Part shown: one piece after another, positions 5,770 through 12,608 of the stretch
Position numbering within the stretch: the stretch's first letter is position 1
How the letters are laid out: every line of letters starts with the position of its first letter
DNA from: Bacteroidales bacterium UBA6408
Lineage (GTDB): Bacteria; Bacteroidota; Bacteroidia; Bacteroidales; UBA932
Assembly (NCBI GenBank): GCA_002439805.1
Contig: DJPQ01000114.1
Coordinates: forward strand, 1-15,183
Length of the DNA stretch: 15,183 nt
Direction: 5' to 3'
The notes under the pieces: generated by a model
What the model was told of the DNA's origin: nothing
What the model saw: only the letters and a program-made list of their open reading frames with translations
Database searches by the model: none
Position numbers and translations under genes: made by a program

Positions 5770-6086
5770 CGCGTCAGTTCTAAGTCTATTTTTCTTTGAC
5801 CTTTTGACGCGGAGAGAAAGAAAAGGAGTATAAGTAAATGAAAATAAGAGAGTTACTGCGCGTCAAATCTGCGCGTCAAATCGCGTCATTTTGGTTTTGC
5901 ACTGACGCGCCTTTTTGCCCCTTCGGCACCCTTTCGCGTTTCTATGGAAATAGTTTTGACGCGCTTGTGAATCAATTAGTTAGACCATATTTCCCCTAAA
6001 TAGCGTCAAATTGATGGAGAAATAATCTGACGCGCAAACCCCTATTGATTATCAGAGAGTTACAAGGATTTTTCGGCTGCGCGTCA
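5770..6086. repeat. Iteron-like cluster of GCGTCA/TGACGC, probable replication origin
   Basis: Ten copies of a six-base core occur in about 320 bp without a gene. Rightward GCGTCA starts at 5771, 5860, 5873, 5883, 6003 and 6081; leftward TGACGC starts at 5805, 5903, 5957 and 6028. Several extend to GCGCGTCAAAT or its complement. Three rightward copies at 5860-5888 lie 13 and 10 bp apart. A purine-rich A-heavy tract (5811-5850) lies inside the cluster. Fewer than one copy would be expected by chance in this length. The position just behind the primase-helicase gene suggests an origin bound by a replication protein. An operator array is the main alternative. Confidence 0.66.
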
Positions 6087-6162
6087 AATGGTCAGAAAAT
6101 TTCACACTCAGAAACTCCTGAAAAAATTTTTGTTGCAGAATCACCTCAAAATCGACACAATC

Positions 6163-6435
6163 ATGACAGAAGAAAGCACATCAACCTCCGCTCCTGAACG
6201 GCTCGAATTCAACGCCGACGTCTATGGCCGCTCCATGCCGCTGTGGCATTACAGGGCGCTGCCCTCCGGAATGCGCCGAGCGGAGACAAAGGACCTCTAT
6301 CGCGGGCGGTGCATCCTCTACAGGGTGGAGCTTGGACCGGACACGGGCGACTGGTACAGCGACTATGTCCGTGAGAGCAACTACCGCATCCTCTGCCGGA
6401 TGATCCGCGAGGGTAAGGATGTGTGGATTAAGTGA
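6163..6435 (+). CDS. Small hypothetical protein, 90 aa
   Basis: The frame is open from an ATG at 6088, but that codon sits on the last iteron and its first 25 residues are Lys/Phe-rich. I prefer the ATG at 6163, which has an A-rich lead and opens onto a Ser/Thr-rich start followed by ERLEFNADVYGR. The rest contains MPLWHYRALPSGMRRAETKDLYRG, CILYRVELGPDTGDWYSDYV and a basic helical end. No membrane segment or familiar motif is present, and I do not recognise a family. It lies between the iteron region and a promoter for the next gene, so it may be the last product of the replication module, which is inference. Confidence 0.55.
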   Translation: MTEESTSTSAPERLEFNADVYGRSMPLWHYRALPSGMRRAETKDLYRGRCILYRVELGPDTGDWYSDYVRESNYRILCRMIREGKDVWIK

Positions 6436-6464
6436 TTTTCCGCTAAAAAACGGCCGGAGATGCT

Positions 6465-6496
6465 GTTGGGAATACGGATAAATTTCCGTAACTTTG
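6465..6496 (+). promoter_or_regulatory. Promoter with internal dyad ahead of the 6528 gene
   Basis: TAACTTTG (6489-6496) is an exact TAnnTTTG box, and GTTG (6465-6468) is a three-of-four upstream box at 20 nt. TACGGA (6473-6478) and TCCGTA (6485-6490) form an inverted repeat between the two boxes that touches the downstream one, so a repressor bound there would block the promoter. Confidence 0.5.
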
Positions 6497-6527
6497 TGAG
6501 CAGTAGCCATTTGAAAGAACCGACGCG

Positions 6528-7196
6528 ATGCTGATAAAACTCAAATTCGACACTGAACTAAGACTGGATTACTTCGGGTTCCTCTTTCCGAGGATTCCCG
6601 GGGACGGCGCCTATAAGGTGAGTACCCGCGAGCCGATGGGCGAACTCCTGTGCGCAAGGGTACGCGAGTCGTGGCGGCCGGTCGATGAGCCGGAGGGAGA
6701 GCTTGTGGCGACGCTCGACCTTCCTCTGAACCCGGCGACCAGGAACGCGGCCAACAAGTTCATCTATTACTCGCAGGCGGACACGGCGGCTCTGATGATG
6801 GCTCTGTCGGCGACGTTCGACCTCGACTTCGCGGGATACTACCGAAAGGGCGAGAACCTCGGCTATGGACGCAAGGAGATTGTCGAGGCGTTCATCATCT
6901 CGCGCAACCTCGTTGAAATCGACTGCACCGACACCCTCTACAAGCGTGCCTACCGCACGAGCCAGCGGCGGATGAAGGCTCTGACACAGCGGCTGCTCCG
7001 GCGCTGCTACTATCTGGACGAAAGCATTAACCTCAAAGGACTGAAAGATGATAAGGATAATCAAGGAAATTCTCGTGAGCCCGGCGACGGACGGGTTCGA
7101 TCCTCTCAAGGCATCAAGACTGCCGATGATTCCGGCGTCCGGAACGATGGAAAGCAAGGAGACGAGCGACGAGAACGGACGCTGTTTGACGATTAA
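6528..7196 (+). CDS. Hypothetical phage protein, 222 aa, overlapping the next gene
   Basis: The ATG at 6528 lies 32 bases after the promoter box. Residues 1-175 look like an ordinary folded protein: LIKLKFDTELRLDYFGFLFPR, then LCARVRES, then NKFIYYSQADTAALMMALSATFDLDF, then a basic helical stretch (RTSQRRMKALTQRLLRRCYYL). I know similar unassigned proteins from Bacteroidetes prophages but no function. The last 50 or so residues are Asp/Gly/Asn/Arg-rich and low in hydrophobics. They are read over 149 bases that also encode the start of the next gene, with third-position composition less GC-rich than the rest. The tail therefore looks overprinted on the neighbour. No frameshift is evident, but a sequencing error cannot be excluded. 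Confidence 0.68.
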   Translation: MLIKLKFDTELRLDYFGFLFPRIPGDGAYKVSTREPMGELLCARVRESWRPVDEPEGELVATLDLPLNPATRNAANKFIYYSQADTAALMMALSATFDLDFAGYYRKGENLGYGRKEIVEAFIISRNLVEIDCTDTLYKRAYRTSQRRMKALTQRLLRRCYYLDESINLKGLKDDKDNQGNSREPGDGRVRSSQGIKTADDSGVRNDGKQGDERRERTLFDD

Positions 7197-7404
7197 GCTC
7201 AAGCTCAGCTGCAAGCCGCTTTCCCCTGCGGCCAGAAGGACGCTCCGTGACGGCTGCATTGCCCGCGTCGTGTTCGGCGACTGCGCCTGTGTCGTTCCGG
7301 ACACCACCCTCGGCTCGGAGGACATCCCCCTCCGCTTCGAGACGGAGGACAACCTCGACGTCCTCCGCCTCTCCGTCACCCACAAGACTCTTTCGCGGCT
7401 GTAA
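7048..7404 (+). CDS. Hypothetical protein, 118 aa
   Basis: The ATG at 7048 lies inside the preceding gene, 149 bases before that gene's stop. In the overlap this frame has the GC-rich third positions typical of the neighbouring genes, which supports it as the older reading. The N-terminal part (MIRIIKEILVSPATDGFDP) is followed by a polar linker and a beta-rich C-terminal half with CLTIKLKLSCKPLS, CIARVVFGDCACVVP and LDVLRLSV. There is no membrane segment and I do not recognise a family. It ends just before the promoter of the AT-rich cassette and is probably translated from the same message as the overlapping gene. Confidence 0.62.
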   Translation: MIRIIKEILVSPATDGFDPLKASRLPMIPASGTMESKETSDENGRCLTIKLKLSCKPLSPAARRTLRDGCIARVVFGDCACVVPDTTLGSEDIPLRFETEDNLDVLRLSVTHKTLSRL

Positions 7405-7408
7405 GCCA

Positions 7409-7438
7409 TTTGCATATATGGAAAAAACTCTATCTTTG
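7409..7438 (+). promoter_or_regulatory. Strong Bacteroidetes-type promoter of the AT-rich cassette
   Basis: TTTG at 7409-7412, an 18-nt spacer and TATCTTTG at 7431-7438 match both boxes fully. The start would be near 7443-7445, leaving a leader of about 55 nt before the ATG at 7500. It gives the two-gene cassette transcription independent of the genes before it. Confidence 0.7.
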
Positions 7439-7499
7439 CACTCGGCTACACAAGGCACCAAAATAATTCATAACATTGGCTAACTAAATTTGTGCAAAT

Positions 7500-7700
7500 A
7501 TGGAGATGATATGGTTGGCATTGATGATTGTTAATGTATTGGTATATACTCTGATTCTGTTGGAGTTGTCTAATTTGATTGCCTCGCTTAAATCTCTTGA
7601 CACCAAACTCACTGAAGTATTGTGCAAAATAGATAATAAGTGCGACAATATCATTACTGGCAAGTCCCGTCCTGAACCTACTGACGGCAAAGTTTTGTGA
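7500..7700 (+). CDS. Small single-pass membrane protein, 66 aa
   Basis: The N-terminal 25-30 residues (IWLALMIVNVLVYTLILLEL) form one hydrophobic segment. A helical stretch with regular Leu/Ile spacing (IASLKSLDTKLTEVLCKIDNK, shown by its hydrophobic positions) follows and may be a short coiled coil, then a polar tail. The gene is clearly richer in A+T than the replication and virion genes around it. It is the first of two genes that share a promoter (7409-7438) and a terminator (8117-8145), with 13 bases between them. Both products begin with a membrane anchor, so they may work together at the cell membrane; that is inference. No family is recognised. Confidence 0.62.
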   Translation: MEMIWLALMIVNVLVYTLILLELSNLIASLKSLDTKLTEVLCKIDNKCDNIITGKSRPEPTDGKVL

Positions 7701-7713
7701 ATATGTTTTTGTT

Positions 7714-8088
7714 ATGGAAAATATAGTTGGTGTTATATTAGTGCCAATGGCATTTGTTATATTGTTGGCACTTTTATGGTGCACACATAAGATAACGAGG
7801 GCGGTCGTTATAAAAAGACTTAATGCAGATAGCCTTGATGACTTGCTTGACGAAGTTGTCAAGATGAAATATGATATTTTTCAAATTAGGGATAGAATTT
7901 CAAAGATATTAGAGCAAGATGGACTCGTAGTACGTTTTGAAGATTCTGGCTGCAAAATCGTATATTGCCCCAGCCTTGATGTCGCCGGATATGGCAAGAC
8001 GGATGAAGAGGCGGAGGAGTCGTTTAGGATTACGCTTGAAGAAACTCTGAAATATATCAATGAGAGTAAAGAATCAAATGAGAAATAG
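7714..8088 (+). CDS. Membrane-anchored protein with HicB-like C-terminal domain, 124 aa
   Basis: Residues about 5-25 (VGVILVPMAFVILLALLW) form one transmembrane segment. A helical linker with coiled-coil-like spacing follows, about residues 35-70. Residues about 75-118 resemble the HicB-like antitoxin fold: beta strands (LVVRFEDSGCKIVYCP), then the typical CPSLDVAGYGKTDEEAEESF pattern, and a closing helix. HicB normally neutralises the HicA RNase toxin, but no HicA-like gene lies beside it and the membrane anchor is unusual. The domain may act here as a binding module rather than as an antitoxin. The AT-rich base composition matches the preceding gene and not the virion genes. Domain call is moderate, biological role unknown. 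Confidence 0.62.
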   Translation: MENIVGVILVPMAFVILLALLWCTHKITRAVVIKRLNADSLDDLLDEVVKMKYDIFQIRDRISKILEQDGLVVRFEDSGCKIVYCPSLDVAGYGKTDEEAEESFRITLEETLKYINESKESNEK

Positions 8089-8116
8089 CAAAATCCGCCG
8101 CTGAGGGGCGTGAGGG

Positions 8117-8145
8117 GCGCTGTCCTTTTTCGGGACGGCGCTTTT
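8117..8145 (+). terminator. Intrinsic terminator ending the AT-rich cassette
   Basis: GCGCTGTCC (8117-8125) pairs with GGACGGCGC (8133-8141) over 9 bp with one G-U pair and a 7-nt loop. TTTTGTTTT follows. It separates the cassette from the virion genes. Sequence after it (TTCCTTTG at 8149-8156) is one base from a TAnnTTTG box and may help start the virion operon. Confidence 0.78.
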
Positions 8146-8175
8146 GTTTTCCTTTGTACCGTAAAATTGGATACA

Positions 8176-9033
8176 ATGGGAAAACAGAGAAATACATCAC
8201 ATCTGGCGGCGGAGATAATCCGGGGGAAATGGCTTCTCGCTGATGCGGAGTCTTATCTTCCGGCGGTGTTTGCACTGCTTTCGCGCACGCCGCTTGCCGA
8301 CGTCGAGGAAACGGCGCGTCCGTCCTTCATGCTTTCGGACGGCTCCGAGGTCGGCGACGGCGCACAGGCGACGGTCGAGAGGAAGGTGGCGGTTCTGCCG
8401 CTTCATGGCACGATGACGAAATACGAGACCTGCAGCTCCGACGGAGCCGTGGCTCTCGCCTCGTTCATAAGGGACTGCGCAGACCGTCAGGACATTGTCG
8501 CCATCGTCATTGACATTGACAGCGGCGGAGGTGAGGCGAATGCGGTTCCGCCGCTCGTCGAGGCGATACGGTATGCCAAGGCGGCGCACAAGCCAGTCAT
8601 CGCCCATTGTGACCTCTGTTGCTCGGCCGCTCTCTGGGTGGCATCGCAGTGTGACCTCATCTATCTCGACAACCCTATGTCAGAAATAGGTTCCGTCGGG
8701 GTGCTGTGCACACTGTCGCTGCCTCCGGAGAAAGACCCGCAGACCGGGGTGAAGATTGTTCCGGTCTATGCGCGTGAATCCTCGGATAAGAACCTTGATT
8801 ACAGGAAGGCTCTCGAAGGCGACTACAGCCTCATTCAGGACAGCATGTCCCCGATTGTCTCACAGTTTCAGGAAGCCGTGCGGAAAGGCCGTCCGGCGCT
8901 CGACACGGAAAGGGAGGGCGTGCTTACCGGGGCAACCTTCCTCTGCGACGAGGCTCTGAAGATCGGATTCGCCGACGCCCGCAAGACCCTCAGGGAAAGT
9001 GTCGAGGCGGCGTTCGCTCTCGCAGAAATCTGA
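8176..9033 (+). CDS. S49-family (SppA/lambda C-like) prohead protease, 285 aa
   Basis: The ATG at 8176 is chosen over the open frame from 8110, because the earlier codons run through the terminator hairpin. The core has the ClpP/crotonase-like pattern of S49 peptidases: VAVLPLHGTMTKYE, then IVAIVIDIDSGGGEANAV (oxyanion-forming glycines), then CDLCCSAALWVASQCDLIYL, where Ser150 is in the nucleophile position of the ASAAYW-type motif, then IGSVGVL. Phage members cleave the scaffold part of the capsid protein during prohead maturation and may act within the procapsid. The neighbouring gene encodes a capsid protein with a scaffold-like N-terminus, just 33 bases downstream, which supports this role. 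A general signal-peptide peptidase is unlikely because there is no membrane segment. Confidence 0.85.
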   Translation: MGKQRNTSHLAAEIIRGKWLLADAESYLPAVFALLSRTPLADVEETARPSFMLSDGSEVGDGAQATVERKVAVLPLHGTMTKYETCSSDGAVALASFIRDCADRQDIVAIVIDIDSGGGEANAVPPLVEAIRYAKAAHKPVIAHCDLCCSAALWVASQCDLIYLDNPMSEIGSVGVLCTLSLPPEKDPQTGVKIVPVYARESSDKNLDYRKALEGDYSLIQDSMSPIVSQFQEAVRKGRPALDTEREGVLTGATFLCDEALKIGFADARKTLRESVEAAFALAEI

Positions 9034-9066
9034 CGAAAAACTTACAAACCTCTTATACCAAGTACA

Positions 9067-10650
9067 ATGAATAAAAAAGCACTCTCAAACTCAAAGATGG
9101 GCAAAATCGTTGCCCGTCTTCTCGGAAGGCCGGAGCTCGCTGTCAAGGACGGAAAGGTTGAACTTTCCACCGAGGAGCGCGCGAAGGTTCTTGAGAACTA
9201 CGGACAGGCTTTCCTCGAAAAGCTGGAGTCCGTCACACTCGAAGACGAGGACGCATTCGACCTCTTCGACGCGGCGGTTGCCGCCAAGACGGCCGAGGCG
9301 ACCGCAGCCCTCACGGCTCAGGTGCAGCAGCTTCAGGGCGATGTCCTGGAACTTTCCCGCGAGCCTGAACCTCAGCCTCAGGCACAGGCTCCGTCGAGGC
9401 CGCTTTCAGCAGGCGAGGCCACAAGGCAGTTCGTCCTGAACATGAACGCGGCTCACAACCGCATCGTCGCGCAGGCGCTCGCATCCACCAACCCGATGGT
9501 TTTCGCGGCTCTCGACGGCGGCACGCTCGACGTGGCCGACCTTAATGCTGAATTCAAGATCGTGATGCCTCCTAAGGCAAAGCTCGACCTCCTCGCAAAG
9601 AGGCTCTACATGGGCTTCAACGACTCCCAGCACATGACGCGCATCCAGTCCGACCGCGACTTCATCGCGTCCGCGGCCATCTTCACCGAGGTCTCTCAGC
9701 AGTTCACCCCGAAGTGGACTCCTAAGGGCACGGCGAAGTTCACTCCGATCCGCATCCCTTACCGCCGTCACAAGATCAACGTCCTGATTCGTCCGACGGA
9801 CATCATCAAGTCATGGTTGATCAATCTCTACGAGCAGGGCAAGACTCAGGCTGAGATGCCTATCACCAAGTACATCATCGAGGAGCACATCCTTCCCAAG
9901 ACCCTCGACGACATCACCCTCTCGATGATCGGAAAGGGAAAGTTCAAGGAAGTCTCCCTCGCGGGGCTCACTGACGGCGCGGCCGGTTCGGCGGCGAAGG
10001 ACTCCATGGACGGCTACGAGACCATCCTCGTCGAGGGTCTCACTGACGAGAAATGCAAGATCAACTACCTCCGCAACGCGAAGGACTACAAGACGCTCAC
10101 GGACCAGCAGCTTCTTGACTATGTTGACAGCTTCGTTGACAACATCTCCGGGCTCTTCGCCAAGACCGCAACCGTCTTCTGTTCGGAGCAGTTCCTCACC
10201 CGCTACAAGAGGGCGGACTTTGCCGTGAACGGCAAATACACCGGCATCGAGACCGGAGGCACAATCCGCTTCACCAACTTCCATCTCGTCGCCCTCGAGT
10301 CCATGTACAACTCCCCGATTCTCTTCGCCACCCCGAAGGAGAACTTCGTCGAGCTTGTGGACTACTCCAAGGCGGAGAGCTGCATCAACCGCATCGAGGA
10401 AAGCAACTACGACGTGAAGGTGTTCGGAGAGTACTCCCTGTCAGTGGGCTTCAAGATTGCCGAGGCCGTGTTCGCTGCGGTTCCGACCGGATATACTCCT
10501 TCAGAGAGCATCCTTTCCGAGGGCATCGACCTTTCCGAGGACGGGCCGTGGATGAACGGCACGAAGCCGGCCGCCGAGCCGACAAATCCTGACAGCCAGA
10601 ACACTGAGGAGAAGGGCACCGACGACAACAAGCAGCAGGAAGGCGCGTAA
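9067..10650 (+). CDS. Major capsid protein with N-terminal scaffold-like domain, 527 aa
   Basis: Identification rests on position directly after the prohead protease, on length, and on layout. Residues about 1-98 are charged and helical with coiled-coil spacing and many Ala/Glu/Leu residues, as in built-in delta/scaffold domains. A Pro/Gln-rich linker (EPEPQPQAQAP, residues 99-109) separates them from a mixed alpha/beta body of about 380 residues. The protease probably removes the N-terminal part. Segments such as NAEFKIVMPPKAKLDLLAKRL, FTPIRIPYRRHKINVLIRP and YNSPILFATPKENFVELVD look like a HK97-type capsid body, although no short diagnostic motif exists. The acidic C-terminal tail (about 500-527) is low-complexity and may be surface exposed. 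The leftward ORFs across the gene are shadows. Confidence 0.8.
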   Translation: MNKKALSNSKMGKIVARLLGRPELAVKDGKVELSTEERAKVLENYGQAFLEKLESVTLEDEDAFDLFDAAVAAKTAEATAALTAQVQQLQGDVLELSREPEPQPQAQAPSRPLSAGEATRQFVLNMNAAHNRIVAQALASTNPMVFAALDGGTLDVADLNAEFKIVMPPKAKLDLLAKRLYMGFNDSQHMTRIQSDRDFIASAAIFTEVSQQFTPKWTPKGTAKFTPIRIPYRRHKINVLIRPTDIIKSWLINLYEQGKTQAEMPITKYIIEEHILPKTLDDITLSMIGKGKFKEVSLAGLTDGAAGSAAKDSMDGYETILVEGLTDEKCKINYLRNAKDYKTLTDQQLLDYVDSFVDNISGLFAKTATVFCSEQFLTRYKRADFAVNGKYTGIETGGTIRFTNFHLVALESMYNSPILFATPKENFVELVDYSKAESCINRIEESNYDVKVFGEYSLSVGFKIAEAVFAAVPTGYTPSESILSEGIDLSEDGPWMNGTKPAAEPTNPDSQNTEEKGTDDNKQQEGA

Positions 10651-10673
10651 TCACTGAAAAAACAAGCAAGACT

Positions 10674-11231
10674 ATGGCTTATACTAAAGTAAGTATTCCA
10701 AAGAACGGAGACGGCGCGGGATGCCCGTCTCCAAAATCTTCCGACATCATAATCATGGATGTCGAGGACATCGAGACCGAACCGACGAGAACTCTCGGCA
10801 ATGTGGCCGTGACCGGCAACTACACTCTCAAGGAGGGGGCGAAGGCCGTGTGCGTATATGGCACGCCGAAGACCATCGCCGCGTCCGAGGAGTATTCCGG
10901 AGACGCCGATGCACGCGGCGTGAAGCAGGGCGTGGAGTTCGAGCACCCGGGCAACGAGAAGGACATCAAGAACTTCGTCGAGGCCTTCATGAACAAGGGC
11001 GTCGTCATCCTCGTGAAGGAATGCGACGGCTCGGCGGCCGGGCGCGTCCAGGCGTTCGGAAACAAGTGCAACCCTCTGTTCCTCTCGGTGGAGAGAACCG
11101 ACAGCAGCGAGGCCAACAAGCGCAAGCTTACCTGGAAGCAGGACATCGCCGGCAAGTTCCTCCCTGCCGACTACGAGGGTGAGCTTCCTGCACTTGCAGA
11201 CGCGGCCACCGCAGCCGGTGAGGGCGCATAG
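10674..11231 (+). CDS. Probable virion structural protein, 185 aa
   Basis: The gene follows the capsid gene by 23 bases, and its ATG has an A-rich lead. The sequence is beta-rich, with IIIMDVEDIETEPTR, then VAVTGNYTLKEGAKAVCVYG, GVEFEHPGNEKDIKNFVEAF, VVILVKECDG and CNPLFLSVER, and it ends in an Ala-rich tail. I know proteins of this pattern beside the capsid genes of Bacteroidetes prophages, without a firm function. A capsid-decorating protein or a tail-tube-like protein are the two readings I consider, from position and beta content only. It has no membrane segment or enzymatic motif. Confidence 0.62.
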   Translation: MAYTKVSIPKNGDGAGCPSPKSSDIIIMDVEDIETEPTRTLGNVAVTGNYTLKEGAKAVCVYGTPKTIAASEEYSGDADARGVKQGVEFEHPGNEKDIKNFVEAFMNKGVVILVKECDGSAAGRVQAFGNKCNPLFLSVERTDSSEANKRKLTWKQDIAGKFLPADYEGELPALADAATAAGEGA

Positions 11232-11242
11232 ACGCAGTCGCC

Positions 11243-11902
11243 ATGAGCAAGAAAGCATCAATGCGGACGGAAACTGAGCCTCGGAAGACAGCCGGGGCTC
11301 AGGCTTCCGCCGTTGCAGCAGCCGCACAGGAAGCGCCGGCCGAGATGAAGTACGATGTCGTCGTGCGTGCCTATCCGGGAACCGAGGCTCTGATGACGCG
11401 CCTGTGGGACAGATACCATGAGGGACGGCATCTCGTCGTCACGGACACCGGGGCGTCGCTGCCTGAAGTCCTGGCGGAATGCCTTGCCGACAACCGGATT
11501 GCCGACAGGTTCACGTTCATTCCTCCGAATGTCATCCCGTGCACGGAAATCTCTGACGAAATCCTGAAAGGGAACTATGTCTATGTGACGCGCAGCGGTG
11601 AAAGACAGGCGGCCAGCCGCGTGCCGATGACCTTCGACAAAGAGAGGCTCGTGGTGTGGCTTGCGTCCGACGATTCCGCGGCCGATACGGACGAGGCGTT
11701 TCTGAAGCGTTACGATGCCGGGAAACGCCTGATGGAGGTGTCGTTCTCGTTCGGGAACTTCATCACTCCGGTGCTTCGTGCCAACCCCTGCGAGAATGTG
11801 GTCATAGAGGCATTCCTGCGGAAGTTCTTCGTGGCCGCGTCGCCGGAGGGGTTCGCCGCCATCGCCGCTCTCGCCGAAAGGTGCCTTCTCAAAGAAGAAT
11901 GA
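11243..11902 (+). CDS. Hypothetical virion-module protein, 219 aa
   Basis: The N-terminal 35 residues are polar and Ala-rich, probably disordered, followed by a body beginning KYDVVVRAYPGTEALMTRLWDRY. The body shows alternating strands and helices (HLVVTDTGASLPEVLAECLAD, FTFIPPNVIPCTEIS, RLVVWLASDDS, NVVIEAFLRKFFVA) and a helical C-terminus. I do not recognise a family. Spacing of 11 bases from the preceding gene and 7 bases to the next one places it inside the virion operon, so a head-completion or assembly role is possible, which is inference only. Confidence 0.62.
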   Translation: MSKKASMRTETEPRKTAGAQASAVAAAAQEAPAEMKYDVVVRAYPGTEALMTRLWDRYHEGRHLVVTDTGASLPEVLAECLADNRIADRFTFIPPNVIPCTEISDEILKGNYVYVTRSGERQAASRVPMTFDKERLVVWLASDDSAADTDEAFLKRYDAGKRLMEVSFSFGNFITPVLRANPCENVVIEAFLRKFFVAASPEGFAAIAALAERCLLKEE

Positions 11903-11909
11903 ACAAGGG

Positions 11910-12608
11910 ATGACGAACGAGGTTGACAGATGGATTGATTCAGGAGCCGAGGTTCAGGAAGGACTTCGGCTTTTGAGTATATATGCCCCGAACCGTCACC
12001 TCGACGCGCTCGTCCGCAAGGCTCCGAAACGGTTCTCCCGGCTGTTGAAGGCGGTGCTTCTGCCGTTCTCGACAAAGCCGCGTACCGTGGCCGTGCCTGC
12101 ACCCGCGACTCCGAAAGTGAGGTTCCGCGAAAGCTGGCCGTTCCTCTCGGAGCCGGACTGCCCGGCGGAGCTGAAGATTCTGGCCGCCGACAAAATCACG
12201 GCATGGGAGGAGTCGATGAAGGCGCACGAGGAACTCTTCCAGTGCACCACTCCGGAGCAATGCTACGAAACCGCGAAAAAAGTGCTGGAAAATTATTCCA
12301 ACAATCGGAAAATCTTCTCCGAATTTACTCATTATAAGGAACATCACTCCGTGCTCGGGGAACACCCCATTTTCAGAGAGTCAAGACAGGCGGCGGAGCT
12401 TCGGGCGATGCCGATTATGGAACTCGTCCGGAAGAAGGAGAATCTTGAGGAGGCAATCTGGAGAGCCGGCAACGAAATCAAAAAAGGAGACAAACCGCAC
12501 CTGCGCCCGGAACGCGAGGAGCGCATCGCGGCTAAGCGCCGTATGCTCGCGCAGGTGGAACGAATGATTGACGACTATGAACAGCGAAGAGAAAGACGAA
12601 CTCCTTGA
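11910..12608 (+). CDS. Hypothetical helical phage protein, 232 aa
   Basis: The ATG at 11910 follows the previous stop by seven bases. The N-terminal part (DRWIDSGAEVQEGLRLLSIYAPNR, marked by W8, E16 and L19-L22) is a type I have seen in Bacteroidetes prophages without assigned function. The middle is basic and Pro-rich around residues 45-70. The C-terminal third (about 165-230) is rich in Lys, Arg and Glu with heptad-like spacing, so it is probably a coiled coil. Its end overlaps the start of the probable small terminase by 32 bases, so translation of the two may be coupled. Context suggests a role in head assembly or packaging; this is inference. Confidence 0.62.
   Translation: MTNEVDRWIDSGAEVQEGLRLLSIYAPNRHLDALVRKAPKRFSRLLKAVLLPFSTKPRTVAVPAPATPKVRFRESWPFLSEPDCPAELKILAADKITAWEESMKAHEELFQCTTPEQCYETAKKVLENYSNNRKIFSEFTHYKEHHSVLGEHPIFRESRQAAELRAMPIMELVRKKENLEEAIWRAGNEIKKGDKPHLRPEREERIAAKRRMLAQVERMIDDYEQRRERRTP

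Noticed and set aside
5770..6086. CRISPR array
   Set aside because: The repeated unit is short, occurs in both orientations and has irregular spacing with no repeat-spacer periodicity.
6088..6162. N-terminal extension of the 6163 gene
   Set aside because: The ATG at 6088 is part of the last iteron copy, and the extension is Lys/Phe-rich and AT-rich, unlike the rest of the gene; not excluded.
8110..8175. N-terminal extension of the prohead protease
   Set aside because: The codons run through a clear intrinsic terminator; the ATG at 8176 is after it.
7700..8175. HicA toxin partner for the HicB-like domain
   Set aside because: No short ORF with HicA-like features (small basic protein with a central His) is present on either strand beside the gene.
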